From positions 1 through 6,946 of the forward strand of contig JASIGS010000327.1 in the NCBI GenBank assembly GCA_030052355.1: DNA of 6,946 nucleotides, read 5' to 3'. This DNA comes from Streptosporangiaceae bacterium. GTDB taxonomy: Bacteria; Actinomycetota; Actinomycetes; Streptosporangiales; Streptosporangiaceae. Position 1 is the first letter of the stretch. The number at the start of each line of letters is the position of its first letter. Positions 1 to 5,344 of this stretch are shown one piece after another. A program made the translations under genes and the position numbers. A model generated the notes under the pieces. The model did not search any database. It saw only the letters and a list, made by a program, of their open reading frames with translations, and was not told where the DNA came from.

Positions 1-1946
1 CAATAGACCTGCTGGCCTGGATCGATGCCACGAGCCGGGCCTCGGTGCTGTCCGGCTACGCGGCGGTGATGGCCGCCGCAACCGGGCGAGACCAGGCAAG
101 CACCACCGAGTCGGTCGCCGCCCAGTTCCTCAGCTGGCTGAGCGACACCAGCCGGTCGTGGCTCGTGGTGCTCGATGACCTCGCTGACACGGCGAACCTG
201 GACGGCCTGTGGCCGGCCGGCCCCGCGGGCCGGGTGCTCGTGACCGCCACCGACACGGCCGCCATCCCCGGCAGCATGCGGGTCGTGCCGGTCGGGCCGT
301 TCGGCCTGCGCGAGGCCATCAGCTACCTCAGCGAGCGCTTGTCAGCCGACCCGGACAAGCGGCACGGTGCGGTCGAGCTTGCCCAGGATCTGGACCTGGA
401 GCCGGTCGCGCTGGCCCAGGCCGGCGCGATGATCGCCAGTTCCCCGCTGTCGTGCCGCGACTACCGGGCCCAGTTCGCGCGCAGGCGCGAGCAGCAGGCC
501 TGGCCGCTCGGCGAACGGCCGCCGGCGGCGGCCGTGACGTGGACGTTGTCGTTTGAGCGGGCAGACCAGCTGGCGCTGGGCGTCTCGGCCCAGTTGCTGG
601 TGGCCCTGGCCGCGCTGCTGGACGGGCACGGCATTCCGCAGACCGTACTGGCCGCACCGGCGGCAGGCGATTTCTTCACGAGCGGCCGCGACGTCCCGGC
701 CAGCGGCGACCACGCCAGGACAGCGCTTTCGGCGCTCGAGCAGGTCGGTCTGCTGACCGTGGAACAGGAGAGCGAACCGGCGACGGTACGGATCAGCCCG
801 GTGCTGCAGGCCGCGCTGCGGGCCGAGATGCCCGACGGCTTCCGGGATGAGGCGGCGCGTTCGGTCGCGGATGCGCTGCTGCAGGCCTGGCCGGAAGGGG
901 AACTGCCCGGCTGGCCCGGTTCCGGCCTGCGAGCCTGCGCGGCGACCCTCCGGCGTATCACCGGAAACCTGCTGTGGGAGGGCGGCTGTCACCCCGTGCT
1001 GGTGCGCGCGGGCGACAGCCTGGACCGCGCCCGTCTGACCGAGCCCGCGGTAGCGCACTGGCTCGACCTGGCCAGGACCGGCAGTCGTCTGCTCGGCGAC
1101 GGGCACCCTGACGTGATGCTGGCCGGAAGGCGCCTGGCCGACGCCTATCTTGCGGATGGGCGGGCGGACGAAGCCATTCCCTGGTTCCAGTGGATACTCG
1201 ACAGCCTGAGCGACAAGCTCGGGCCGGATCACCCTGACGTGATCGAGGCGCAGCGCCGCCTCGGCCACGCACTCGTGGCGGCGCTCCAGCACCAGGCCGC
1301 GATCGCGCTTCTGGCCCGGGCCCTTTCCCAGTACGAGCAGGTCTGCGGACCCGGGCACCCCGACACGCTCGGCGCGCGCGACGAGCTCGCCGCCGCCCAC
1401 CTGGGTGCGGGCCACTACTCCGACGCCATCGACCTCTACCGGCGCACGCTCGCCGACCGCGAGCGCACCCAGGGAGACCGTCACCCGCAGACGATGACCA
1501 CGCGTCAGGGCCTGGCCGACGCCTACCTGGCCAGCGGCCGGGCTAAGGAGGCAGTCACTGCCTACAAGAAGGTGGTGGCCGACCGGGAGCGCGTCCTCGG
1601 GCCGGATCACCTGGACACGCTCATGGCGCGGAACAACCTCGCCGTCGCCTACCAGCAAACCGGCAAGACGGCTGCGGCCGAGCTGACATGCGAGCGGGCC
1701 TGGGCCGGGTTCGAGCGGGTGCTCGGCCCCCGTCACCCTGATACTTTGCGCAGTCGCGCGGGGCTGGCCCAGGTCTACCGCCAGCTGGGCCGCTACGGCG
1801 ACGCACGCACGCTGCTGCGCGACACGGTGTACCGCCTGGAGCGCATCTTGCCCGAAGGGGATCCGCTGATCACCGAGCTGCGCCAGAACCTGGCCGACAT
1901 CGGCGAGGACCCCCGCGCGGAGGACGCCAAGACCGGCAGCGGCTAG
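1..1946 (+). CDS. NB-ARC / winged-helix / TPR STAND-type ATPase, N-terminus outside window
   Basis: The frame is open to the left edge (first full codon 3-5, Ile), so a GTG at 45 is only an internal codon and the gene is 5'-partial; 647 residues are visible. Numbered from position 3: a Walker B-like hydrophobic strand ending in Asp-Asp (SWLVVLDDLAD, about 52-62), a sensor-like strand GRVLVTATD (about 76-84), and LDLEPVALAQAGAMI (about 130-144), which corresponds to the GLPLAL motif of NB-ARC domains. A probable winged-helix segment follows (about 180-295), then tetratricopeptide repeats of the kinesin-light-chain type from about 350 to 635. The P-loop and any N-terminal effector domain lie outside the window. 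Known for the family: STAND ATPases are signalling switches in which the C-terminal repeats sense a ligand or partner and ATP-driven oligomerisation activates an effector. Inferred here: a cytoplasmic signalling or defence-type protein. The ligand and output cannot be told. The tail after the last repeat is short and charged. The gene ends 16 bases from the convergent methyltransferase gene. I am sure of the architecture and unsure of the role. Confidence 0.9.
   Translation, partial: IDLLAWIDATSRASVLSGYAAVMAAATGRDQASTTESVAAQFLSWLSDTSRSWLVVLDDLADTANLDGLWPAGPAGRVLVTATDTAAIPGSMRVVPVGPFGLREAISYLSERLSADPDKRHGAVELAQDLDLEPVALAQAGAMIASSPLSCRDYRAQFARRREQQAWPLGERPPAAAVTWTLSFERADQLALGVSAQLLVALAALLDGHGIPQTVLAAPAAGDFFTSGRDVPASGDHARTALSALEQVGLLTVEQESEPATVRISPVLQAALRAEMPDGFRDEAARSVADALLQAWPEGELPGWPGSGLRACAATLRRITGNLLWEGGCHPVLVRAGDSLDRARLTEPAVAHWLDLARTGSRLLGDGHPDVMLAGRRLADAYLADGRADEAIPWFQWILDSLSDKLGPDHPDVIEAQRRLGHALVAALQHQAAIALLARALSQYEQVCGPGHPDTLGARDELAAAHLGAGHYSDAIDLYRRTLADRERTQGDRHPQTMTTRQGLADAYLASGRAKEAVTAYKKVVADRERVLGPDHLDTLMARNNLAVAYQQTGKTAAAELTCERAWAGFERVLGPRHPDTLRSRAGLAQVYRQLGRYGDARTLLRDTVYRLERILPEGDPLITELRQNLADIGEDPRAEDAKTGSG
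1095..1850 (+). repeat. Six tandem TPR-coding units of exactly 126 bp
   Basis: Each unit begins with a G-x-x-H-P-D-T-like signature (GDGHPDV, GPDHPDV, GPGHPDT, GDRHPQT, GPDHLDT, GPRHPDT). The conserved His codons start at 1104, 1230, 1356, 1482, 1608 and 1734, exactly 126 bases apart. A degenerate seventh start (EGDPLI, Asp in place of His at 1860) closes the array. Some identity survives at DNA level: 14 bases are shared between 1104-1117 and 1230-1243, and 16 bases between 1218-1233 and 1596-1611, the latter offset by three whole units. The 42-residue unit is the extended TPR spacing of kinesin-light-chain-like repeats. Confidence 0.9.
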
Positions 1947-1962
1947 CGCGCCGGCGTTCCCC

Positions 1963-2799
1963 TCAGGGCCTGCGGTAGAACACGAGGGCGAGGTCAGGTA
2001 TCCGCTCGCAGAAGAGGCCGTCGTCGGACTCCGCGGTCAGCCGCGTCCGCAGGTCGCGCTCGAAGTCTTCCAGCTTGTCGCCGAACAAGTGCGGTGCGCT
2101 GCCGGAGGTCGAGAAGACGTGGGCCACGACGTCATCGACGGTTCGCTCCAGGACTTGCCGGCCAGGTACCCGGATCGAGACCGGGGCTTCGAAGCCCGCC
2201 GCCTGCAGGACCTCCCGCTCGTTTCCCGGCGTGCCGTGCAGCAGCACTCCCTGGCCAGCTCGCTGCACAGGACCGAGGTAGGCCTGCCTGAGATGCCGGA
2301 TGACGTCGGCTGGCGGCGGCGGATGCGGCAGCGGTGCCTCGGGGGGAGGTGTCTCGATCTCCTGCCCGCCAGGATGAACGAAGGCGCCGCCGGGCTCGAG
2401 CATCCCGAAGATCGCGGCGGCCACCAGTTCGCGCTCCATCCAGTGGAACGACTGGGCGAACGTCGCGTACCGGAAGGTGCCGAGACCGGCCGGCAGTTCC
2501 TCCGCCCGCAGCTGGAACCAGCGCGCGTTGGTCACGTTCCGCAGGGCTGCCGTCCGGGTCGCTTCTTCGATCATGCCTTGGTCGGCGTCCACGCCCACGA
2601 CCTCGGCGAACAGGTCGGCCAGCCGGAGGGCGACGGTACCAGGGCCGCAGCCCACGTCGATGAGGCGCGGCGAGCCCCGCAGGTCGGCCTCGGCGGCGAA
2701 CGCGTCACGCAGTCCTGGCGGATACGGAATGCGGCCACGATCGTAGAAGCCAGCGCTGCCGGCGAACAAGCTCTCGTCCCAGGCCCATCCCTCGGGCAC
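1963..2799 (-). CDS. Class I SAM-dependent methyltransferase (methyltransferase_11-like)
   Basis: A 278-residue soluble protein with a Rossmann-type methyltransferase core. Motif I is LIDVGCGPGT (residues 47-56), the glycine-rich SAM loop. The acidic end of strand 2 is in VVGVDAD (Asp71), expected to bind the ribose hydroxyls. ATFAQSFHWM (112-121) matches the post-strand-4 signature common in small-molecule methyltransferases, and MLEPGGAFV (133-141) is the usual LxPGG turn. A proline-rich stretch (151-163) follows and may be a flexible lid or linker. The C-terminal half (about 165-278) should form the substrate-binding part and shows no motif that identifies the acceptor. The start is GTG at 2799, with AGGGAGGA four bases upstream, in the 15-base gap after the VOC gene, so the two are probably co-transcribed and the VOC gene is first. 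The substrate is unknown. UbiE/BioC-like paralogues are possible by fold, but nothing nearby supports quinone or biotin synthesis. Confidence 0.92.
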   Translation of the reverse strand: MPEGWAWDESLFAGSAGFYDRGRIPYPPGLRDAFAAEADLRGSPRLIDVGCGPGTVALRLADLFAEVVGVDADQGMIEEATRTAALRNVTNARWFQLRAEELPAGLGTFRYATFAQSFHWMERELVAAAIFGMLEPGGAFVHPGGQEIETPPPEAPLPHPPPPADVIRHLRQAYLGPVQRAGQGVLLHGTPGNEREVLQAAGFEAPVSIRVPGRQVLERTVDDVVAHVFSTSGSAPHLFGDKLEDFERDLRTRLTAESDDGLFCERIPDLALVFYRRP

Positions 2800-2802
2800 G
2801 GG

Positions 2803-2810
2803 TCCTCCCT
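2803..2810 (-). promoter_or_regulatory. Ribosome binding site of the methyltransferase gene
   Basis: On the minus strand AGGGAGGA lies just before the GTG at 2799, with four bases between the GGAGG core and the start codon. It decides the start, because no ATG lies in a comparable position. It sits between the stop of the upstream VOC gene (TGA at 2817-2815) and this start. Confidence 0.8.
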
Positions 2811-2814
2811 GTGT

Positions 2815-3204
2815 TCAGTCCGCGGGGCGGAGCAGGCAGAACTCGTTGCCTTCGGGGTCAGACAGCACCACGAAGGTGTCATGTTCGGCGAGCACCGCCG
2901 CGCCCAGCGCTGTCAGCCGGAGCTTCTCCGTTTCGAACGACTCGCAGCGCAGGTCGAGATGCAGACGATTTTTGACCGCTTTAGGTTCGGGAACGCGCTG
3001 GAAGAACACGCTTGGCTGCAGTCCGGGAGACTGGATGCGGACGGTGGGGTCGTCTTCGAGATCGTTGATGCCGATGCTCCGCAGCCGCTCAATCTCGGCC
3101 TCGTCATAAGGCGCGACCTCGTAGTCGTCGAGTGCGGCTGCCCAGAAGCGCGCGATCGAAGCTGGATGCCGGCAATCGACGACGATCTCGCGAATACGCG
3201 CCAT
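2815..3204 (-). CDS. VOC superfamily (glyoxalase-like) small protein
   Basis: A 129-residue protein read from ATG at 3204. It has the single beta-alpha-beta-beta-beta module pattern of the vicinal oxygen chelate fold. The N-terminal strand and helix are in IREIVVDCRHPASIARFWAA (residues 4-23). A central strand NRLHLDL (79-85) carries a potential metal-binding His82. The C-terminal strand VVLSDPEGNEFCLL (112-125) has the hallmark DPEGN turn followed by an acidic residue at the usual second metal position. The length suits a Glyoxalase_6-type single-domain protein, which may dimerise. Members include isomerases, dioxygenases and antibiotic-binding resistance proteins; many are uncharacterised, and nothing here picks one. 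It is probably the first gene of a two-gene unit with the methyltransferase (15-base gap). The open frame extends to 3630, but that would cross the divergent promoter region and the N-terminus of cobQ. An in-frame GTG at 3222, with GGGCGG before it, is an alternative start; the ATG at 3204 has no clear Shine-Dalgarno sequence. Confidence 0.85.
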   Translation of the reverse strand: MARIREIVVDCRHPASIARFWAAALDDYEVAPYDEAEIERLRSIGINDLEDDPTVRIQSPGLQPSVFFQRVPEPKAVKNRLHLDLRCESFETEKLRLTALGAAVLAEHDTFVVLSDPEGNEFCLLRPAD

Positions 3205-3331
3205 GACCGTTGATGTTGCCACTGCCGCCCAGCGGAACGCGACCCTAAATCCGTGCCCTCGTCGGGCCGGTACCATCGGCGCAGTTTTCGTCGGCACAGT
3301 ATCGTCGGCGCGGGCAGGGAGGAGCGCGCTG
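3205..3331. promoter_or_regulatory. Divergent intergenic region between the VOC gene and cobQ
   Basis: These 127 bases separate two divergent starts and must hold promoters for both directions. Weak candidate -10 boxes are TACCAT at 3271-3276 on the + strand and TAGGGT on the - strand (3247-3242). Neither has a convincing -35 partner. I searched for a cobalamin riboswitch here and saw no B12-box-like element. Confidence 0.35.
3316..3324 (+). promoter_or_regulatory. Ribosome binding site of cobQ
   Basis: AGGGAGGAG lies seven bases before the ATG at 3332. This strong site fixes the start 43 codons downstream of the longest possible reading frame (ATG at 3203). Confidence 0.85.
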
Positions 3332-4861
3332 ATGACGACCGGCTCGCTGCTGGTGGCCGGTACCACGTCCGACGCTGGCAAGTCGGTGCTGACCGCGGGG
3401 ATCTGCCGCTGGCTTGCCCGCCGGGGCGTGCGGGTCGCGCCGTTCAAGGCGCAGAACATGTCGAACAACTCGGTGGTCGCGCCCGATGGCGCGGAGATCG
3501 GCCGGGCGCAGGCCATGCAGGCGGCCGCGGCTGGCGTGCCCGCCGAGGCAGCGATGAACCCGGTACTGCTGAAGCCGTCCAGCGACTCGGTCAGCCAGCT
3601 CGTGGTACTCGGCAAGGCCGCCGGCAACACCGGCGCCGCCGGGTACTGGGGCAGCGGAGCGGGCAGGTCCCGGCTGCGGGCGACCGTGCTGGCCGCCTAC
3701 GACGACCTGCGGTCGCGGTACGACGTGGTGATATGCGAGGGCGCCGGGTCGCCGGCCGAGATCAACCTCCGCCGCGATGATCTCGTCAACATGGGGCTGG
3801 CGACGGCCAGGAACCTGCCGGTTGTCGTCGTCGGCGACATCGACAGGGGCGGCGTGCTCGCTGCCCTGTACGGGACGCTTGCCCTGCTGGACCGGGCCGA
3901 CCAGTCGCTCGTCAGCGGGTTCGTGATCAACAAGTTCCGCGGCGACCGGGGCCTGCTCGAGCCGGCCCTGCGTCAGCTTGCCGCGCTAACCGGCCGTCCG
4001 GTCCTCGGCGTCGTTCCTTATCTCGACCGGACCTGGCTCGACGCCGAGGACGCGGTCGCCACGGAACGCGCGCACAACGGGCAGCCCGGCGCCGCCGGGG
4101 ACGAGCTGAGGGTCGCTGTCATCCGGCTGCCGCACATCTCGAATTTCACCGACGTCGATGCGCTCGCGCTCGAGCCCGGTGTCCGCGTCTGGTTCGCCGC
4201 CAGCCCCGCCGGGCTCGCGGACGCCGACCTGATCGTGGTGCCCGGGACGAAGGCGACGGTCAGCGACCTTGCCTGGCTCCAGGCCCAGGGCCTGGACGTC
4301 GTCCTGGCGAACCGCGTCGAGGCCGGCCGTCCCGTCCTCGCGATCTGCGGCGGCTACCAGATGCTCGGCACCGTCATCCACGACGGCGTCGAGAGCCACG
4401 CTGAGACCGTTCCCGGTCTCGGGCTGCTGCCCGTGGTCACCCGTTTCAGCCGGGCCAAGACTCTGGGCAGGCCCTCCGGCTACGCGGCCGGATCTCCTGT
4501 CGGCGGCTACGAGATCCATCACGGCCGCGTCGAGGTCCTTGGGGGCAGCCCGTGGTTCACCACCGAACCAGGCGGCCGCGGAAGCGCGCTCGACGGCTGC
4601 GTGCGCGGCCCGGTCCGCGGCACGCTGTGGCACGGCATCTTCGAGAACGACCAGTTCCGCCGCGGCTACCTGACCGAGGTCGCCAGCCAGGCGGGCAGGG
4701 ACTTCGCTCCGCAGCCTGACACGTGCTTCGCGACCGCACGGCAGGCTCAGTTCGACGCCCTCGCCGACGCCATTGAGGACTGCTGCGACACCGCCGCGCT
4801 GCTGCGGCTGATCGAGGACGGGGCGACACCCGGGCTGCCCGCCGTGCCGCCCGGCGCGTGA
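3332..4861 (+). CDS. cobQ: Cobyric acid synthase (adenosylcobyrinic acid a,c-diamide amidotransferase)
   Basis: A 509-residue complete enzyme. In the family it uses glutamine and ATP to amidate carboxylates b, d, e and g of adenosylcobyrinic acid a,c-diamide, giving adenosylcobyric acid in the cytoplasm (EC 6.3.5.10). The N-terminal dethiobiotin-synthetase-like domain shows the P-loop GTTSDAGKS (residues 10-18), the CobQ-typical QNMSNNS (41-47), GAGSPAEINL (137-146) and GDIDRGG (168-174). The C-terminal class I glutamine amidotransferase domain has the nucleophile Cys339 in AICGGYQMLG, the YEIHHG motif (393-398) and the catalytic-type His434 in WHGIFEND. Full length, the N-terminal ATP-binding domain and the SPAEINL motif separate it from GatD-like proteins and from cobyrinate a,c-diamide synthase (CobB/CbiA). 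The start is ATG 3332 with a strong RBS; the apparent 43-residue extension lacks family features. No other cob gene is in view. It probably has its own promoter in the divergent region to its left. The next gene, whiB-like, starts 87 bases downstream behind its own operator-like sequence. Confidence 0.97.
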   Translation: MTTGSLLVAGTTSDAGKSVLTAGICRWLARRGVRVAPFKAQNMSNNSVVAPDGAEIGRAQAMQAAAAGVPAEAAMNPVLLKPSSDSVSQLVVLGKAAGNTGAAGYWGSGAGRSRLRATVLAAYDDLRSRYDVVICEGAGSPAEINLRRDDLVNMGLATARNLPVVVVGDIDRGGVLAALYGTLALLDRADQSLVSGFVINKFRGDRGLLEPALRQLAALTGRPVLGVVPYLDRTWLDAEDAVATERAHNGQPGAAGDELRVAVIRLPHISNFTDVDALALEPGVRVWFAASPAGLADADLIVVPGTKATVSDLAWLQAQGLDVVLANRVEAGRPVLAICGGYQMLGTVIHDGVESHAETVPGLGLLPVVTRFSRAKTLGRPSGYAAGSPVGGYEIHHGRVEVLGGSPWFTTEPGGRGSALDGCVRGPVRGTLWHGIFENDQFRRGYLTEVASQAGRDFAPQPDTCFATARQAQFDALADAIEDCCDTAALLRLIEDGATPGLPAVPPGA

Positions 4862-4869
4862 TGGCAGTC

Positions 4870-4894
4870 CAGAGCGGTCGTTCTTTACGCTCTG
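4870..4894. repeat. 7-bp inverted repeat just after cobQ stop
   Basis: CAGAGCG (4870-4876) and CGCTCTG (4888-4894) are perfect inverted copies around an 11-base loop, starting nine bases after the cobQ stop codon. It may be a weak terminator for cobQ or a second regulator site ahead of the whiB-like gene. No T-run follows, so termination is uncertain. Confidence 0.4.
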
Positions 4895-4911
4895 TCGTAC
4901 TACACTATGTA
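4884..4911 (+). promoter_or_regulatory. Candidate promoter of the whiB-like gene
   Basis: TTTACG (4884-4889) and TATGTA (4906-4911) are spaced by 16 bases and resemble -35 and -10 boxes imperfectly. The stretch 4898-4918 is strikingly AT-rich for this window. The -10 candidate lies inside the palindrome 4898-4914, so a protein bound there would block polymerase. The exact boxes are uncertain. Confidence 0.35.
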
Positions 4912-4914
4912 GTA
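4898..4914. promoter_or_regulatory. Palindromic operator-like site upstream of the whiB-like gene
   Basis: TACTACA (4898-4904) and TGTAGTA (4908-4914) form a perfect 7-bp inverted repeat with spacer CTA, ending 34 bases before the ATG of the whiB-like gene. The symmetry, AT-richness and position favour binding of a dimeric repressor or activator. The TACA...TGTA core resembles operators of the BlaI/MecI/CopY winged-helix family, but those usually have a two-base centre and this has three, so the regulator cannot be assigned. Confidence 0.6.
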
Positions 4915-4936
4915 ATTAGGATTGGTTCGATCTCGC

Positions 4937-4942
4937 AGAGGA
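4937..4942 (+). promoter_or_regulatory. Ribosome binding site of the whiB-like gene
   Basis: AGAGGA lies six bases before the ATG at 4949 and supports this start over the in-frame TTG at 4922, which would itself swallow the RBS. Confidence 0.75.
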
Positions 4943-4948
4943 TCCGTC

Positions 4949-5251
4949 ATGAGCGCTTCGTGGCCAGAGCGTGCTGCCTGCCGCGAGCCGGCCGTCGATC
5001 CCGAGTGGTTCTTCCCCGTGGCAGAGACCGGCCCGTCTGCCCGCGAGGTCGCCGCCGCCAAGGCCGTGTGCGCGCGATGCCCGGTGGCGGCGCAGTGCCT
5101 CGACTGGGCGATACGAGCCGGCGAGCCCGCCGGTATCTGGGGGGGAACGACACCAGAAGAACGCCGGCTGTCCCGATCGCGGACAGCCCGGGCCGGTCAC
5201 GGGGCTGGTCACGACATCGGGCAGAAGCGGGCCGGCGCCATCGCATCCTGA
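4949..5251 (+). CDS. WhiB-like (Wbl) iron-sulfur transcription regulator
   Basis: A 100-residue protein with every Wbl hallmark. Four cysteines, Cys11, Cys41, Cys44 and Cys50 (C-x29-C-x2-C-x5-C), should hold a [4Fe-4S] cluster, and the G-I-W-G-G turn is at 62-66. DPEWFFP (17-23) is the usual conserved segment after the first cysteine. The basic tail after the turn (PEERRLSRSRTARAG, 69-83) is the probable DNA-contacting part. Known for the family: Wbl proteins respond to oxygen, NO or redox state and usually act with the primary sigma factor (region 4) to control development, redox balance or antibiotic resistance. The tail is short, holds two histidines (His84, His88), and does not show a clear WhiB7-type AT-hook, so I do not assign a numbered subclass. 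The gene has its own AT-rich promoter region with a palindrome and is closed by a strong hairpin, so it is probably monocistronic. Identification as Wbl is firm; the target genes are unknown. Confidence 0.96.
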   Translation: MSASWPERAACREPAVDPEWFFPVAETGPSAREVAAAKAVCARCPVAAQCLDWAIRAGEPAGIWGGTTPEERRLSRSRTARAGHGAGHDIGQKRAGAIAS

Positions 5252-5289
5252 CCGGCGCCTCGGTGCTGAACGTGGATGGCCTGAACGCG

Positions 5290-5330
5290 AACGGCCGCCG
5301 CGCTGGCTGGCTGCCAGCGCGACGGCCGTT
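5290..5330. terminator. Strong bidirectional hairpin terminator between convergent genes
   Basis: The arms 5290-5307 (AACGGCCGCCGCGCTGGC) and 5313-5330 (GCCAGCGCGACGGCCGTT) pair over 18 positions with one C-A mismatch (5298/5322) around a 5-base loop (TGGCT). On the + strand the stem runs into TTTC, and on the - strand into TTCG. It lies 38 bases after the whiB-like stop and 14 bases past the stop of the solute-binding protein gene, so it can serve both. The GC-rich stem with a short T-run is common for actinobacterial terminators. It accounts for the only notable structure in the gap 5252-5344. Confidence 0.85.
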
Positions 5331-5344
5331 TCAAGTACGGACTG

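Noticed and set aside
342..1736. 464-residue open frame on the minus strand across the NB-ARC/TPR gene
   Set aside because: It is antisense to a gene with clear domains and a perfect repeat period. Its composition is that of a GC-rich shadow frame, with no recognisable motif.
1932..1975. Possible terminator between the NB-ARC/TPR gene and the convergent methyltransferase gene
   Set aside because: Only short CCGGC/GCCGG pairings with a large loop could be drawn, and there is no T-run; too weak to call.
2089..3213. 374-residue open frame on the plus strand
   Set aside because: It runs antisense through both the methyltransferase and the VOC gene, whose motifs are clear; no domain is visible in it.
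3203..3331. 43-residue N-terminal extension of CobQ from ATG 3203
   Set aside because: It overlaps the VOC start, is not family-like, and a strong RBS precedes ATG 3332, where the CobQ family sequence begins.
3205..3331. Cobalamin riboswitch upstream of cobQ (fragments such as AATCCG and GCCACTG looked suggestive)
   Set aside because: The fragments are in the wrong order and spacing, and no B12 box is present; the region is also short for the full aptamer.
3223..3630. N-terminal extension of the VOC protein up to 3630
   Set aside because: It would cross the divergent promoter region and lie antisense to the P-loop part of cobQ; the VOC fold begins at the ATG at 3204.
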